Under the pieces are notes generated by a model. It saw nothing but the letters and a program-made list of their open reading frames with translations, was not told the origin of the DNA and ran no database searches. Shown piece by piece: positions 19,201-26,064 of a stretch of DNA of 64,000 bases. How positions within the stretch are numbered: the stretch's first letter is position 1; each line of letters opens with the position of its first letter. The translations under genes were made by a program, and so were the position numbers. This DNA comes from an uncultured Bacteroidota bacterium. Lineage in GTDB: Bacteria; Bacteroidota; Bacteroidia; Chitinophagales; Chitinophagaceae. The stretch covers positions 1 to 64,000 of the forward strand of contig CALEZD010000011.1 of assembly GCA_937928385.1 (NCBI GenBank), given 5' to 3'.

Positions 19201-20112
19201 AAGTGGGAACCGGCAAATGCGGTTATTTCAGGTGCGGGTCAACCCGTGGCCATTGTAGACCCCCGCATCAGCACAAAATATTACGTAACCGTAACGGATT
19301 CTATACATGGTATGTGCAGCCACCAACGCAGTGATACAGCTGTTCTTACAATTGTCGATTATCCTGCAGACGTACTCGCTACCAGCAATAGCCCTGTATG
19401 CGAAGGTGATGCATTGTTTTTAAAAGGGACTACATCTTCAAACATCCAGTTGCTGAAATATTCTTGGAACGGGCCAGATAGTTATACTGCGTCAGGACAA
19501 AATGCGGGTAGGGAATCACTGAAGGTAAACCAGGGTGGTAAATACAGGGTGGCTATCAGTAACCAGGGCTGTATTACTTATGCTGAAACAAACGTAATAG
19601 TAAAACCAAAACCTAAAGTAGAAGCAGGTAGCAATAGTCCTGTATGGACAGGCGGTGAGTTGAAGTTGAAATTTACAACAGATAAGCCACTTGATTCATT
19701 TTTCTGGACGGGCCCGCTGGGGTTCTCTTCAACAGAGCAATACCCTGTGCTTAAACCGGTATCGACAGAAATGGAGGGTAGTTATGCCGTTAGGGCATGG
19801 TACGATGGTTGTTTGGCTGGCGACATTACCATTGTAAAAGTGTCAGAAGTAGATAGCCAGTATTTACGTATTTACCCTAACCCCAATAACGGTGAGTTTT
19901 ACATCGAAGGGAAAGGTTATCACGAGCAGGAAATAAAAATGCTTATTGTCAACTCAATTGGCCAGAGGCTCTACCGGGCAAATGTGAATACGGAAAAGAA
20001 GCATTTTAAACACAAAATAGTACTGCCTGCCCTTTCGGGGGGCGTTTACCTGGTATGGGTATTAATGGATGGCGAATATCAAGGGTTACCCTTTACGCTC
20101 CTCGGCGACTAA
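16249..20112 (+). CDS. DUF7948/SBBP-like and PKD-domain T9SS-sorted protein
   Basis: 1287 residues. After the signal peptide comes the N-terminal region FVANKGQW ... YKADVQ typical of the DUF7948 family, then SBBP-like beta-propeller repeats (ILSTFLGG-type strands). About three PKD modules follow near residues 710-960, each with W-x-F-G-D-G (WYFGDGDT, WDFGDGVT, WNFGDGST), then Ig-like segments and a type A sorting domain (LRIYPNPNNGEFYI ... SGGVYLVWVLMDG). Start is TTG at 16249: an in-frame TGA lies 6 bp upstream and no ATG precedes the signal peptide. Its last 27 bp overlap the convergent DUF2892 gene. Probably a large surface or gliding-associated protein. Confidence 0.85.
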   Translation: MPLTTRCILIIVLLFCCNTQLQAREQGLLSFVANKGQWTKQALYKADVQDGEVYFLRDRFRYNFYNPADIAHLHDRPHDEQQYISGHAYDVVFTGSKAQFIAGEDRRKQYYNYFIGNDSAKWATGVPAFQQVNYEHLYPAIDMQVYSSGTALKYDLLVHPGGNVRDIQMQFDGVNPVVNENGDLIIHTSVNTIVELAPYAYQVIDGKETAVPCRYNIHNNKLSFDFPAGYNNQYVLVIDPVLKFATYTGSTGQMNGYCITFDQQGSFYAAVEAWATGFPTTVGAYQQAYVFKDIAINKYDSTGSKLIYSTYCGGSFQENPTNMIVNKYNELIITGRTYSADYPVTSSAVGKSYGGSSDIFVTVFNATGTKLLGSTFMGGADIDGRSSFAFQTQDGDKSGLTVDDNGNIYIATSTKSKDFPVTNNPYQKNPGSSYDGCVFKLNRNCSSLLFSTFLGGDHMDCIYDCKLTRSGNIVVCGMSISSYFPLTTNAYSDSGKAFVSILSNNGAFLISSTKLGLHSASALKISLDDNDNIFVCGHNDSDFVVSPITYAHSKGKVFIAKMSPGLDTMLLSTKLIDVPAPGITGFVNVCGDLVVSLYINQTNSNLPVSNASYQSTPGMYYFFHLSAAMDSLLYSTYFGVNDPACHSHGTANVIDTNGVIWASSCISMVKDSLLGTTGSYCSKSLSTSSTSDFLSAKFDMEVLPAKPIAKASIPDTVCAKSDVYFNNRSQNAYSYIWYFGDGDTSHAKNPVHSYDTPGYYQLKLEAYNPYSCRAVDSLVKTVFVDTNEIFSTFSSVDTACIGKTVHFYNTSRNGISTLWDFGDGVTTNAYHSQHAYTAAGTYTVRLISYNPDFCNKTDTAVKILIIDTSGPGADFSISAPVSCADKPVQFTNHTPRGVSYSWNFGDGSTANTVNPVYSYTTGGQHIIRLVATNNNLCKPSDTAYQYIDILPPLQFDLADSFICGGKEPVEWGIRLIHVNSNPTYKWEPANAVISGAGQPVAIVDPRISTKYYVTVTDSIHGMCSHQRSDTAVLTIVDYPADVLATSNSPVCEGDALFLKGTTSSNIQLLKYSWNGPDSYTASGQNAGRESLKVNQGGKYRVAISNQGCITYAETNVIVKPKPKVEAGSNSPVWTGGELKLKFTTDKPLDSFFWTGPLGFSSTEQYPVLKPVSTEMEGSYAVRAWYDGCLAGDITIVKVSEVDSQYLRIYPNPNNGEFYIEGKGYHEQEIKMLIVNSIGQRLYRANVNTEKKHFKHKIVLPALSGGVYLVWVLMDGEYQGLPFTLLGD

Positions 20113-20337
20113 CTCATAATCAACGTCATGTTTCGCCTCTTTGGGCCGCGGTGGGGGTACATAAGCACATACCCCTGACGCACAGCCAAAGTTGAAAATG
20201 CCCATGGAGGCAAAGTAGAGCCCAAACAGGATAATGAAGTATTGCTGGGTTAATATGGCCTGTCCCGTGATAAATGCGCCCATCGCTATATATAATACCC
20301 GCCTGAAGTTCCAACCTTTCAATATCCTGTCTTTCAT
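20086..20337 (-). CDS. DUF2892-like inner membrane protein
   Basis: 83 residues with two hydrophobic helices (RRVLYIAMGAFITGQAI and YFIILFGLYFASMGIF), a Cys pair around the second (FGCASGVCA, Cys 52 and 57), and a charged tail. It resembles the DUF2892/YgaP-type membrane segment often found with rhodaneses in sulfur relay operons. Last gene of the minus-strand operon DUF2892-rhodanese-rhodanese-DUF2892, 2 bp after the upstream gene. Its final codons overlap the convergent surface-protein gene. Confidence 0.7.
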   Translation of the reverse strand: MKDRILKGWNFRRVLYIAMGAFITGQAILTQQYFIILFGLYFASMGIFNFGCASGVCAYVPPPRPKEAKHDVDYELVAEERKG

Positions 20338-20339
20338 AA

Positions 20340-20654
20340 TTATCTCAGTTTACTTTGCAGGCTGCTCCAGCCGCCGCCATTATATACTTCTTTGTATCCG
20401 TTAGACGTCAATATACCCCTTGCGGAAGAACTACGCATACCCGAAGCACAACAGGTAATAACCGGTTTGTCTTTTTTTATCTTCTTAAGGTTTGCCTGTA
20501 ATTCATTAAGCGGTATGTTGATGCTGCCTTTTACATTGCCACCTGCATATTCCTGGCGTGTACGCACGTCAATTATCTGCGCACCGTTCTTTACCAGCTC
20601 CGCATAGTCTGTTGCAGGGCCGCTGCTGAATAGTTTCTTGATTAATCCTAACAT
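20340..20654 (-). CDS. Rhodanese-like sulfurtransferase
   Basis: 104 residues, single rhodanese domain. IIDVRTRQEYAGGN (near residue 27) is the CH2A-type motif, and the active-site loop CCASGMRS puts the persulfide-carrying Cys at 69 with Arg at 74 (C-x4-R). An extra Cys at 68 precedes it. C-terminal YNGGGW is conserved. Cytoplasmic; would accept or pass sulfane sulfur. Second of two tandem paralogues, 2 bp after the first. Confidence 0.92.
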   Translation of the reverse strand: MLGLIKKLFSSGPATDYAELVKNGAQIIDVRTRQEYAGGNVKGSINIPLNELQANLKKIKKDKPVITCCASGMRSSSARGILTSNGYKEVYNGGGWSSLQSKLR

Positions 20655-20656
20655 AA

Positions 20657-20938
20657 TTAATTGTTTTTGTAATAGTTCACCTCTGTCCAGCCGCCGCCGT
20701 TATACACGTTCCTGAAACCCTGGCCTTGCAGCATTTGTGTAGCCATGCTGCTGCGCCCGCCGCTGGCGCAGCACACTACAATATTGCCGTTTATTTTGCC
20801 CAGCTCATGCACCCGTGCGGGAAGTTCCTGCAGTGGAATGTTGATGGAGTCAACTACATTTCCTCCCGCATATTCCTGTGGTGTGCGTACATCCAGTACC
20901 ACAGTTTCGTTTTGTTTTATGATTTCTTGTATACTCAT
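20657..20938 (-). CDS. Rhodanese-like sulfurtransferase
   Basis: 93 residues. VVLDVRTPQEYAGGN, then loop CCASGGRS with the catalytic Cys at 57 and Arg at 62, and YNGGGW near the end. Paralogue of the next gene (shared EYAGGNV, INIPL, CCASG, YNGGGW). Its ATG overlaps the TGA of the upstream DUF2892 gene by 4 bp, indicating translational coupling. Confidence 0.92.
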   Translation of the reverse strand: MSIQEIIKQNETVVLDVRTPQEYAGGNVVDSINIPLQELPARVHELGKINGNIVVCCASGGRSSMATQMLQGQGFRNVYNGGGWTEVNYYKNN

Positions 20939-21159
20939 AATGTTTGTTTGTTTTGTTTGACTTTATTTTTTGTATTCACTTTAATCAATTTGTATATGGG
21001 GCAGTAACCTGTAAAACCTGTTGTTAATAATACTACGGCAGCTACTGCAAGTACAATGCCAACAGTATCATTTATGTTACCCATAACCAGGAATACAGCA
21101 ATAATCATTGCAATAAATACCCGGATTACGCGATCTGTAATTCCTATATTAGGTTTCAT
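20935..21159 (-). CDS. DUF2892 (YgaP-type) membrane protein
   Basis: 74 residues from ATG 21159 (MKPNIGITDRVIRVFIA), the standard DUF2892 opening; the upstream in-frame ATG at 21186 would overlap the -7 element and add nine atypical residues. Two helices follow, then TGFTGYCPIYKL, whose GxCPxY is a family hallmark. First gene of the sulfurtransferase operon, with its own promoter and operator upstream. Confidence 0.88.
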   Translation of the reverse strand: MKPNIGITDRVIRVFIAMIIAVFLVMGNINDTVGIVLAVAAVVLLTTGFTGYCPIYKLIKVNTKNKVKQNKQTL

Positions 21160-21183
21160 GTACCTTACATTGATAAGCAGGTA

Positions 21184-21191
21184 CAAAAGTA
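21184..21191 (-). promoter_or_regulatory. -7 element of the DUF2892-rhodanese operon
   Basis: Minus-strand TACTTTTG, a perfect TAnnTTTG match, 25 bp from the ATG at 21159. No -33 TTG at the usual spacing, consistent with activation from the palindrome at 21214-21227. Confidence 0.65.
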
Positions 21192-21213
21192 GAGAAGAGT
21201 AGGTGGGCAGATA

Positions 21214-21227
21214 GTAACTTAGGTTAC
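21214..21227. promoter_or_regulatory. Crp/Fnr-type palindromic operator
   Basis: GTAAC-TTAG-GTTAC, perfect 5-bp arms with a 4-bp spacer, the geometry of Crp/Fnr sites. Its centre is 33 bp from the centre of the -7 element, i.e. near -40, the class II activator position. It overlaps the 3' end of the adjacent crp-family gene. Confidence 0.65.
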
Positions 21228-21859
21228 ATTTCCTTCAGTAGCTTTATCTGGTTGCGGTAGAGGATAAGTTTCTTATCGTTTTCCAGCTTTTTCAACAGGC
21301 GGGATATAACTACACGGCTGCTGGCCAGTTCATTCGCTATTTCCTGGTGCGACAGGTTGAGTAGGGTAGAATCGGTTGCTTTCGCTTTTTCTTTCAGGTA
21401 GGTGGCCAGCCGTTCGTCCAGGTTTTGGAAAGCGATACTGTCTATAGTGTTCAGCAGTTCATTGAAACGTACCCTGATGGTGCGCATCACAAAGTTCTTC
21501 CAACTGGGGTATTTTACCAACCAACTGTCCATTACGGTTACGGGTACAGCCAGGAATTCCACATCATCTTCAGCCACCGCTTTTATTTCGCTCAGGCTGT
21601 GCTCCATACAGCAGGTAAAGGTCATGGCGCAGCTTTCGTTGGGGTTTACATAATACAGTAACAGTTCTTTGCCTTCCTCGTCCTGCCTCAATACCTTTAC
21701 TGAACCTTTGGTAATGATGGGTATCTGCCGGATAGTTTGCCCGTAATCCAGTATAGTTTCCCCTGCTTTTACCGACATAGGCTTGGCTGTGTCGTATATC
21801 TCTTTTACCAGGTTGCGTTCAAATAATGCTTCGAAAGAATGTAACTGTGTATCCTGCAC
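21224..21859 (-). CDS. Crp/Fnr family transcriptional regulator
   Basis: 211 residues: an N-terminal cyclic-nucleotide-binding-type beta barrel, a dimerisation helix (WKNFVMRTIRVRFNELLNTID), and a Crp-type winged HTH (LSHQEIANELASSRVVISRLLKKLE, residues about 169-193). The barrel contains three cysteines, C77 and C83-C84 (SCAMTFTCCMEH), not the Fnr 4Fe-4S pattern. The start is GTG at 21859. It lies just upstream of the rhodanese operon on the same strand, and the palindrome in between is its most likely target. Sulfane-sulfur or redox sensing through the cysteines is an inference. Confidence 0.92.
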   Translation of the reverse strand: MQDTQLHSFEALFERNLVKEIYDTAKPMSVKAGETILDYGQTIRQIPIITKGSVKVLRQDEEGKELLLYYVNPNESCAMTFTCCMEHSLSEIKAVAEDDVEFLAVPVTVMDSWLVKYPSWKNFVMRTIRVRFNELLNTIDSIAFQNLDERLATYLKEKAKATDSTLLNLSHQEIANELASSRVVISRLLKKLENDKKLILYRNQIKLLKEM

Positions 21860-21926
21860 TTTTATGGTTTATTAAAGTAAAAATACTAAAACTAACGACC
21901 AAATGCACGACCTATACCTGTTTCTG

Positions 21927-21951
21927 TTAACCTTAATTAACTTCTATTAAC
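21927..21951. promoter_or_regulatory. 10-bp-phased TTAAC repeats (candidate response-regulator site)
   Basis: TTAAC begins at 21927, 21937 and 21947, an exact one-turn period typical of OmpR-family direct-repeat sites. The array ends 23 bp before the -7 element of the gene at 21995. Confidence 0.6.
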
Positions 21952-21973
21952 CCTAAACGCGGTTCAGGATGGA

Positions 21974-21981
21974 TAGTTTTG
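21974..21981 (+). promoter_or_regulatory. -7 element of the CBM9-like/T9SS gene
   Basis: TAGTTTTG matches TAnnTTTG exactly and lies 13 bp before the ATG at 21995, so the leader would be very short. Confidence 0.65.
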
Positions 21982-21994
21982 ACAAAAAGAAATT

Positions 21995-22861
21995 ATGAAA
22001 CTGTTACAACTATTTTTATACTGCTTATTTGCCATACCTGCTACAGCTCAGTACATTGTATTTCCTTTGGACAACAGTCCTGTATCTATAGACGGAACAC
22101 TACAAAACGCTGAATGGCAGCATGCCCATAGGGCTGTGATACCGGTAAATGCGTCTGATAGCGTCTCTGTACGGTACAAACATGACAATACAGCAATGTA
22201 TTTCGCGTTTACAGGCAAACTGGAATCTGCGAATGCACTCTTCCCTGAAATATTGACTGATGCTGCAAATGTGGGAGGTGCCTCCTGGAGCAACGGACAA
22301 TGGTGGTTGCATGTTTCTGCCACCGATTGTGAACATAACGGCGCTTATGGGATATATAACGATTGTAAGCTAATACAACCCGGGTGGGAGGCAGGCCCTA
22401 ATTTTACAGCCGGTGCACCTGTTACAGATACGGTTGAAATAAAAATTCCTTTTACTAAAGTTGGGTTTAATACAGCAACAATGGATACAATGCGCATAGC
22501 TTTTGTGGCAACCAATACAGCAAATGTTTTTATGCTTTTCCCCGCCTCTGCAAACAGGCACCAACCTGCAACATGGGCTAAGGCTACATTTAGCAAAATA
22601 CCCGCTGGTGTGAATGTAGTAGAAAACAGGAAAAACATAGTGGTTTATCCTAACCCCGTTGCCAATCAAATCTTTATAGAGGGGCTGACAGAAGGAGGAG
22701 AAGTAACCGTTACGGATTTATCCGGCAAAACTATATTATCACAGTTATCAGCCGGGAACATTACAAAAATATCGCTACAACAGCTGGCGCAGGGCTGGTA
22801 TATCATAAAGGTCATCAACGTTCATGGTGGTAATCTTAATTACAAAATATACAAGGAGTAG
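21995..22861 (+). CDS. T9SS-sorted protein with a DOMON/CBM9-like domain
   Basis: 288 residues: signal peptide (MKLLQLFLYCLFAIPATAQ), then a beta-sandwich domain (about 20-210) opening with SIDGTLQNAEWQHA, the D-G-x-L-x-x-x-E-W pattern of CBM9-type domains. It contains W-rich strands and a Cys pair (C109, C119). A type A sorting domain follows (IVVYPNPVANQIFI ... QGWYIIKV). Likely exported to the surface; ligand unknown. Convergent with the response regulator gene and preceded by the phased TTAAC array. Confidence 0.8.
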   Translation: MKLLQLFLYCLFAIPATAQYIVFPLDNSPVSIDGTLQNAEWQHAHRAVIPVNASDSVSVRYKHDNTAMYFAFTGKLESANALFPEILTDAANVGGASWSNGQWWLHVSATDCEHNGAYGIYNDCKLIQPGWEAGPNFTAGAPVTDTVEIKIPFTKVGFNTATMDTMRIAFVATNTANVFMLFPASANRHQPATWAKATFSKIPAGVNVVENRKNIVVYPNPVANQIFIEGLTEGGEVTVTDLSGKTILSQLSAGNITKISLQQLAQGWYIIKVINVHGGNLNYKIYKE

Positions 22862-22874
22862 ATGTAGTACGGAA

Positions 22875-23570
22875 TTACACTTGTTTTACAACAAAATGAT
22901 AACCTATACCCTTGAGTGTGATGATTTCAACTGCAGCTTCTGCACTAAAATGTTCACGAAGTTTACGGATATAGACATCAAGGTTCCGACTGTTGAAAAA
23001 TGAATCATCGCCCCATATGTTCTTAAGCAGTAATCGTCTTTCTATAGGGTGATTGCTATTTTGGCATAATACATGTAACACCTGTGTTTCACGATTAGAC
23101 AGTTTGATGATTTTGTCTGCAGTGTGCAGTTCATACAAGGCCGGGTAGAATTTAGATTGGCCAAGGGTAATCTCTTCCTGAACTGAAGCTGTACCTCTCG
23201 GTTTACCTGCAATACGCAGTTGATTTTCTATTCGCACTATCAGTTCTTCAATACTGAATGGTTTTTTCAGGTAATCTGTACCGCCGGACGAAAATCCCTT
23301 TATTACATCAGTTGTGGTTGTTTTAGCTGTAAGGAATATGATTGGTAACTGGGGGTAGAGATTGTGTATACGTTCACCAAGTGTGAATCCATCAGTATTT
23401 GGCAACATTATATCCAGTATGCAGATGTCTGGCGAGAAATGCTGCAATGCATCCAGCACGCGCCCACCGTCTTTCACATGCTGTACAGTATAGTTTTTTA
23501 GTTCCAGGGTTTCTTTCACTATCCGTGCCAAAAACTGTTCGTCCTCTACGTATAATATTTTTGTATGCAT
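22875..23570 (-). CDS. OmpR-family response regulator
   Basis: 231 residues from ATG 23570. The receiver domain has the acidic pocket (ED at 9-10), phosphoacceptor D53 (ILDIMLP) and Lys in KKPFSIEEL; the C-terminal winged helix includes LSNRETQVLHVL and the wing GIGYHFV. It starts one base after the histidine kinase stop, so the pair is co-transcribed. It resembles RprY-type regulators of Bacteroidota. OmpR-family proteins bind direct repeats of about one turn, which is what the TTAAC arrays flanking this locus look like. Confidence 0.95.
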   Translation of the reverse strand: MHTKILYVEDEQFLARIVKETLELKNYTVQHVKDGGRVLDALQHFSPDICILDIMLPNTDGFTLGERIHNLYPQLPIIFLTAKTTTTDVIKGFSSGGTDYLKKPFSIEELIVRIENQLRIAGKPRGTASVQEEITLGQSKFYPALYELHTADKIIKLSNRETQVLHVLCQNSNHPIERRLLLKNIWGDDSFFNSRNLDVYIRKLREHFSAEAAVEIITLKGIGYHFVVKQV

Positions 23571-23571
23571 A

Positions 23572-25167
23572 TTATCGGCCTCTGAAAAATTGAAGTGTAA
23601 ACCGGCACCCGCTTTCAGGCATATTCTGCACTGTTGCCACGCCATCATGCAGTTGCATTACTTGTTTTACATAACTCAGCCCCAGGCCATAACCTTGTAT
23701 ATTATGCCTGTCGCCGGTAGGTACCCTGAAAAATTTTTCAAATACCTGTTCTCTGTACTCATCTGGTATCCCCGGGCCATTATCAGTAATGTTCATAGTG
23801 ATTGTTGCATTATGAGCTATTATGTCTATATGAATTTGTACAGGTGAGTTGCAGTACTTTATACTGTTGTCAATAATATTCAGTATAGCGCCTTGTACAT
23901 GTAGCTTGTCAATGTTCAGAATAAAGTTTTCTCCTTCAGTATGCAGGGTGATTTCTGTATTGTTTTGTTGTACCCTTAGTTTCAGCGACTGTACAATTTC
24001 TTTCGTTAATGCCGCGATATCAGTGGCCTCACGTTGCAATGTGATTTTTCCTTGTTCCAGCAAAGAGGTGTGCAATGCTTTATTTATGAGCATTTCCAGC
24101 CGTGTAGTTTCATGTTTTGCCATCTGTATATATTCGCGCGCCTGTACAGGATTATTAATGATGTTATAATCATCAAGTGCTTCAAGGGCTACTTTTACAG
24201 TCGCTACAGGGGTTTTAAGCTCGTGAGACATATTGCTGATCAACCCGTTTTTTATTTCGGTCAGCCTCATCTGTCGCTGCAGGTTTCGGTAACTGATGAT
24301 GAAAGCCATTTGGACCATGCCAACAAGCAATAAGCCAAACAATGATTGAGGCAGTATCTTTTGGAATAAGTACCCTTCATACCCTGTGATGGCTAATTTG
24401 CCTTTGTTCTCGTAAATATTGTAAGCTACTACTATTTGTTTGTCGTTCTTCTTGTCCAATACAGTGCTGTCATTAAGCCACACAGGCTTGAAGGACTTAC
24501 TTTTCCAGTTAAGTTCTTTCCTGAATTGTTCATGAATAATAGCAATATCTGCTGGCTGCATTTCCATGTTTATTCTTCCTGCGCTGTCCTTCAGTGTTTG
24601 TTTAATAGCTGTGGTCAGCAACGTGGTAACCAGTTTGAGGATAGGTGAATCTGCCACTTGCCCGGACTGCATGAATATCATTTCTTTCCGTGCATGTGCA
24701 AATGCACTGCTGTCTTCAGCAGCTATAAATACAGTGTGCCTCTCTGTATCAGTAGGCTCGCCTGTTTTGATTTTTATCCGAGCCTGCAGAATTTGTTTGT
24801 CGTGTACCGACATCTTCTGCAAAGCCTCTTTCAGGCTGTCTTGTGATTGCACACCGCTATATGTACTGTATATAAAAAAGGGTGAATCAGGCAACGAAAT
24901 ATCTTTTTTTAACACTCGCCTTATAGCATTATCACTATCGGCCGGAGATAAGGCCGGCCCTATATAACGTTCAAACAATAAAGAGTCAGCTATTCCTTTA
25001 TGTGTGTTCGTCAGGTCGGTAAGAAGTTCTTTTTGTAAAGATTGTTTTTCGTCATGATACTGACTGTTGAGCCAATAGCATACAAAACATAATAATAGCA
25101 GCATACTGGCTGTCATCAGTACACGCGCCCAACGCAGGCCACTTTTGCTGTTGGCTTTAAATACCAT
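23572..25167 (-). CDS. Sensor histidine kinase
   Basis: 531 residues from ATG 25167 (an in-frame TTG lies 9 bp upstream). Topology: an N-terminal membrane helix, a periplasmic sensor domain of about 240 residues with no recognised fold, a second helix (LFGLLLVGMVQMAFII), then HisKA with the phosphoacceptor His at about 315 (SNMSHELKTP) and a HATPase domain with N, G1 (DNGPGIPDE) and G2 (GYGLGLSYV) boxes. Resembles RprX. Divergent from the GLPGLI operon and sharing with it a region of TTAAC repeats. Confidence 0.94.
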   Translation of the reverse strand: MVFKANSKSGLRWARVLMTASMLLLLCFVCYWLNSQYHDEKQSLQKELLTDLTNTHKGIADSLLFERYIGPALSPADSDNAIRRVLKKDISLPDSPFFIYSTYSGVQSQDSLKEALQKMSVHDKQILQARIKIKTGEPTDTERHTVFIAAEDSSAFAHARKEMIFMQSGQVADSPILKLVTTLLTTAIKQTLKDSAGRINMEMQPADIAIIHEQFRKELNWKSKSFKPVWLNDSTVLDKKNDKQIVVAYNIYENKGKLAITGYEGYLFQKILPQSLFGLLLVGMVQMAFIISYRNLQRQMRLTEIKNGLISNMSHELKTPVATVKVALEALDDYNIINNPVQAREYIQMAKHETTRLEMLINKALHTSLLEQGKITLQREATDIAALTKEIVQSLKLRVQQNNTEITLHTEGENFILNIDKLHVQGAILNIIDNSIKYCNSPVQIHIDIIAHNATITMNITDNGPGIPDEYREQVFEKFFRVPTGDRHNIQGYGLGLSYVKQVMQLHDGVATVQNMPESGCRFTLQFFRGR

Positions 25168-25173
25168 CGGGTA

Positions 25174-25181
25174 CAAAGGTA
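25174..25181 (-). promoter_or_regulatory. -7 element of the two-component operon
   Basis: Minus-strand TACCTTTG, a perfect TAnnTTTG match, only 6 bp before the kinase ATG at 25167. The transcript may be leaderless or nearly so, unless this element is spurious. Confidence 0.5.
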
Positions 25182-25210
25182 AATAACAGGAAGTTTCCCC
25201 GGGTCCGATA

Positions 25211-25246
25211 TTAACATTAATTAACCCTAATTGGCCGCACGTTAAC
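25211..25246. promoter_or_regulatory. Phased TTAAC repeats between divergent operons
   Basis: TTAAC begins at 25211 and 25221 (10 bp) and at 25242 (a further 21 bp; the intervening position is degenerate, TTGGC). Upstream of both the kinase operon and the GLPGLI operon, whose probable -7 is TAGTTTTA at 25269-25276 (one mismatch). Suggests a shared site for the adjacent response regulator. Confidence 0.55.
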
Positions 25247-25302
25247 CGACAGGCCTGTTTCTCCCAGGTAGTTTTACCTCATAACCAAAGATTGAATTTT
25301 TT

Positions 25303-26052
25303 ATGAAACAGATTATCTGCACACTGGCGTTTATTTTGCCATGTACATTGCATGCCCAAACCGAAAAGGAAGGAACAATTATCTATGAGGAGATAATTAA
25401 GATTAATATCTCGGATATGCCTGAGTTGGAAGCATTTGCCGCTATGATTCCCAAAGAACAGCGCAGCAGCAAGCTCTTGTATTATACCAATAATGCCACT
25501 TTATACAGGAACGACCCCTCTGAAAAGGAACAGTCCACGAATACTATAGACAACGGGGGAATGAAAATGGTTATGAAAATGGATCGGCCTGAAGAAATAG
25601 TGTATAAAGACCTGGTAACAGGTAAGACCTACGAACAGAAAGAATTTATGGGCAGACGTTTCCTGATTGAGGGGGAAGTAAGACAACCGGGTTGGAAACT
25701 GGGTACAGGTACAAAAAGTATCGCCGGCTACCCTTGTCGCGATGCTGTGCTGATAAAAGATAAAGATACAATAAACGCATGGTTTACCACTGCAATACCA
25801 ATAGCCTCAGGCCCTTATACTTTAAGTGGTTTGCCCGGCATGATACTGGAAGCGAATATAGGAAACAGGGTGCAGGTAGTAGCGAAGGAAATAAAGAGCA
25901 CGGCGAACCTGTCTATGTTGAAGAAACCAGGCTCGGGGAAAAAAATAAGTGCCGGGGATTTTGAAAAAATGGTTAAAGAGAAAACAAAAGAAATGGAACA
26001 ACTACAAGGCGGTAATGGTAACCGGGTATTTATTCACAGAGAAGTACACTAA
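25303..26052 (+). CDS. GLPGLI family protein
   Basis: 249 residues with a signal peptide (MKQIICTLAFILPCTLHAQ). The family-naming motif appears as GLPGMI at residues 176-181, after the conserved SIAGYPCRDA and an AWFTTAIPIASGP strand. Function of the family is not established; members usually sit next to outer-membrane beta-barrel proteins, as here (12 bp before the barrel gene). Probably periplasmic. Confidence 0.92.
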   Translation: MKQIICTLAFILPCTLHAQTEKEGTIIYEEIIKINISDMPELEAFAAMIPKEQRSSKLLYYTNNATLYRNDPSEKEQSTNTIDNGGMKMVMKMDRPEEIVYKDLVTGKTYEQKEFMGRRFLIEGEVRQPGWKLGTGTKSIAGYPCRDAVLIKDKDTINAWFTTAIPIASGPYTLSGLPGMILEANIGNRVQVVAKEIKSTANLSMLKKPGSGKKISAGDFEKMVKEKTKEMEQLQGGNGNRVFIHREVH

Positions 26053-26064
26053 ACCGGCTAAATT

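Noticed and set aside
20340..20938. Recent duplication of the two rhodanese genes
   Set aside because: The proteins share motifs but differ widely elsewhere; they are old paralogues, not a fresh tandem copy.
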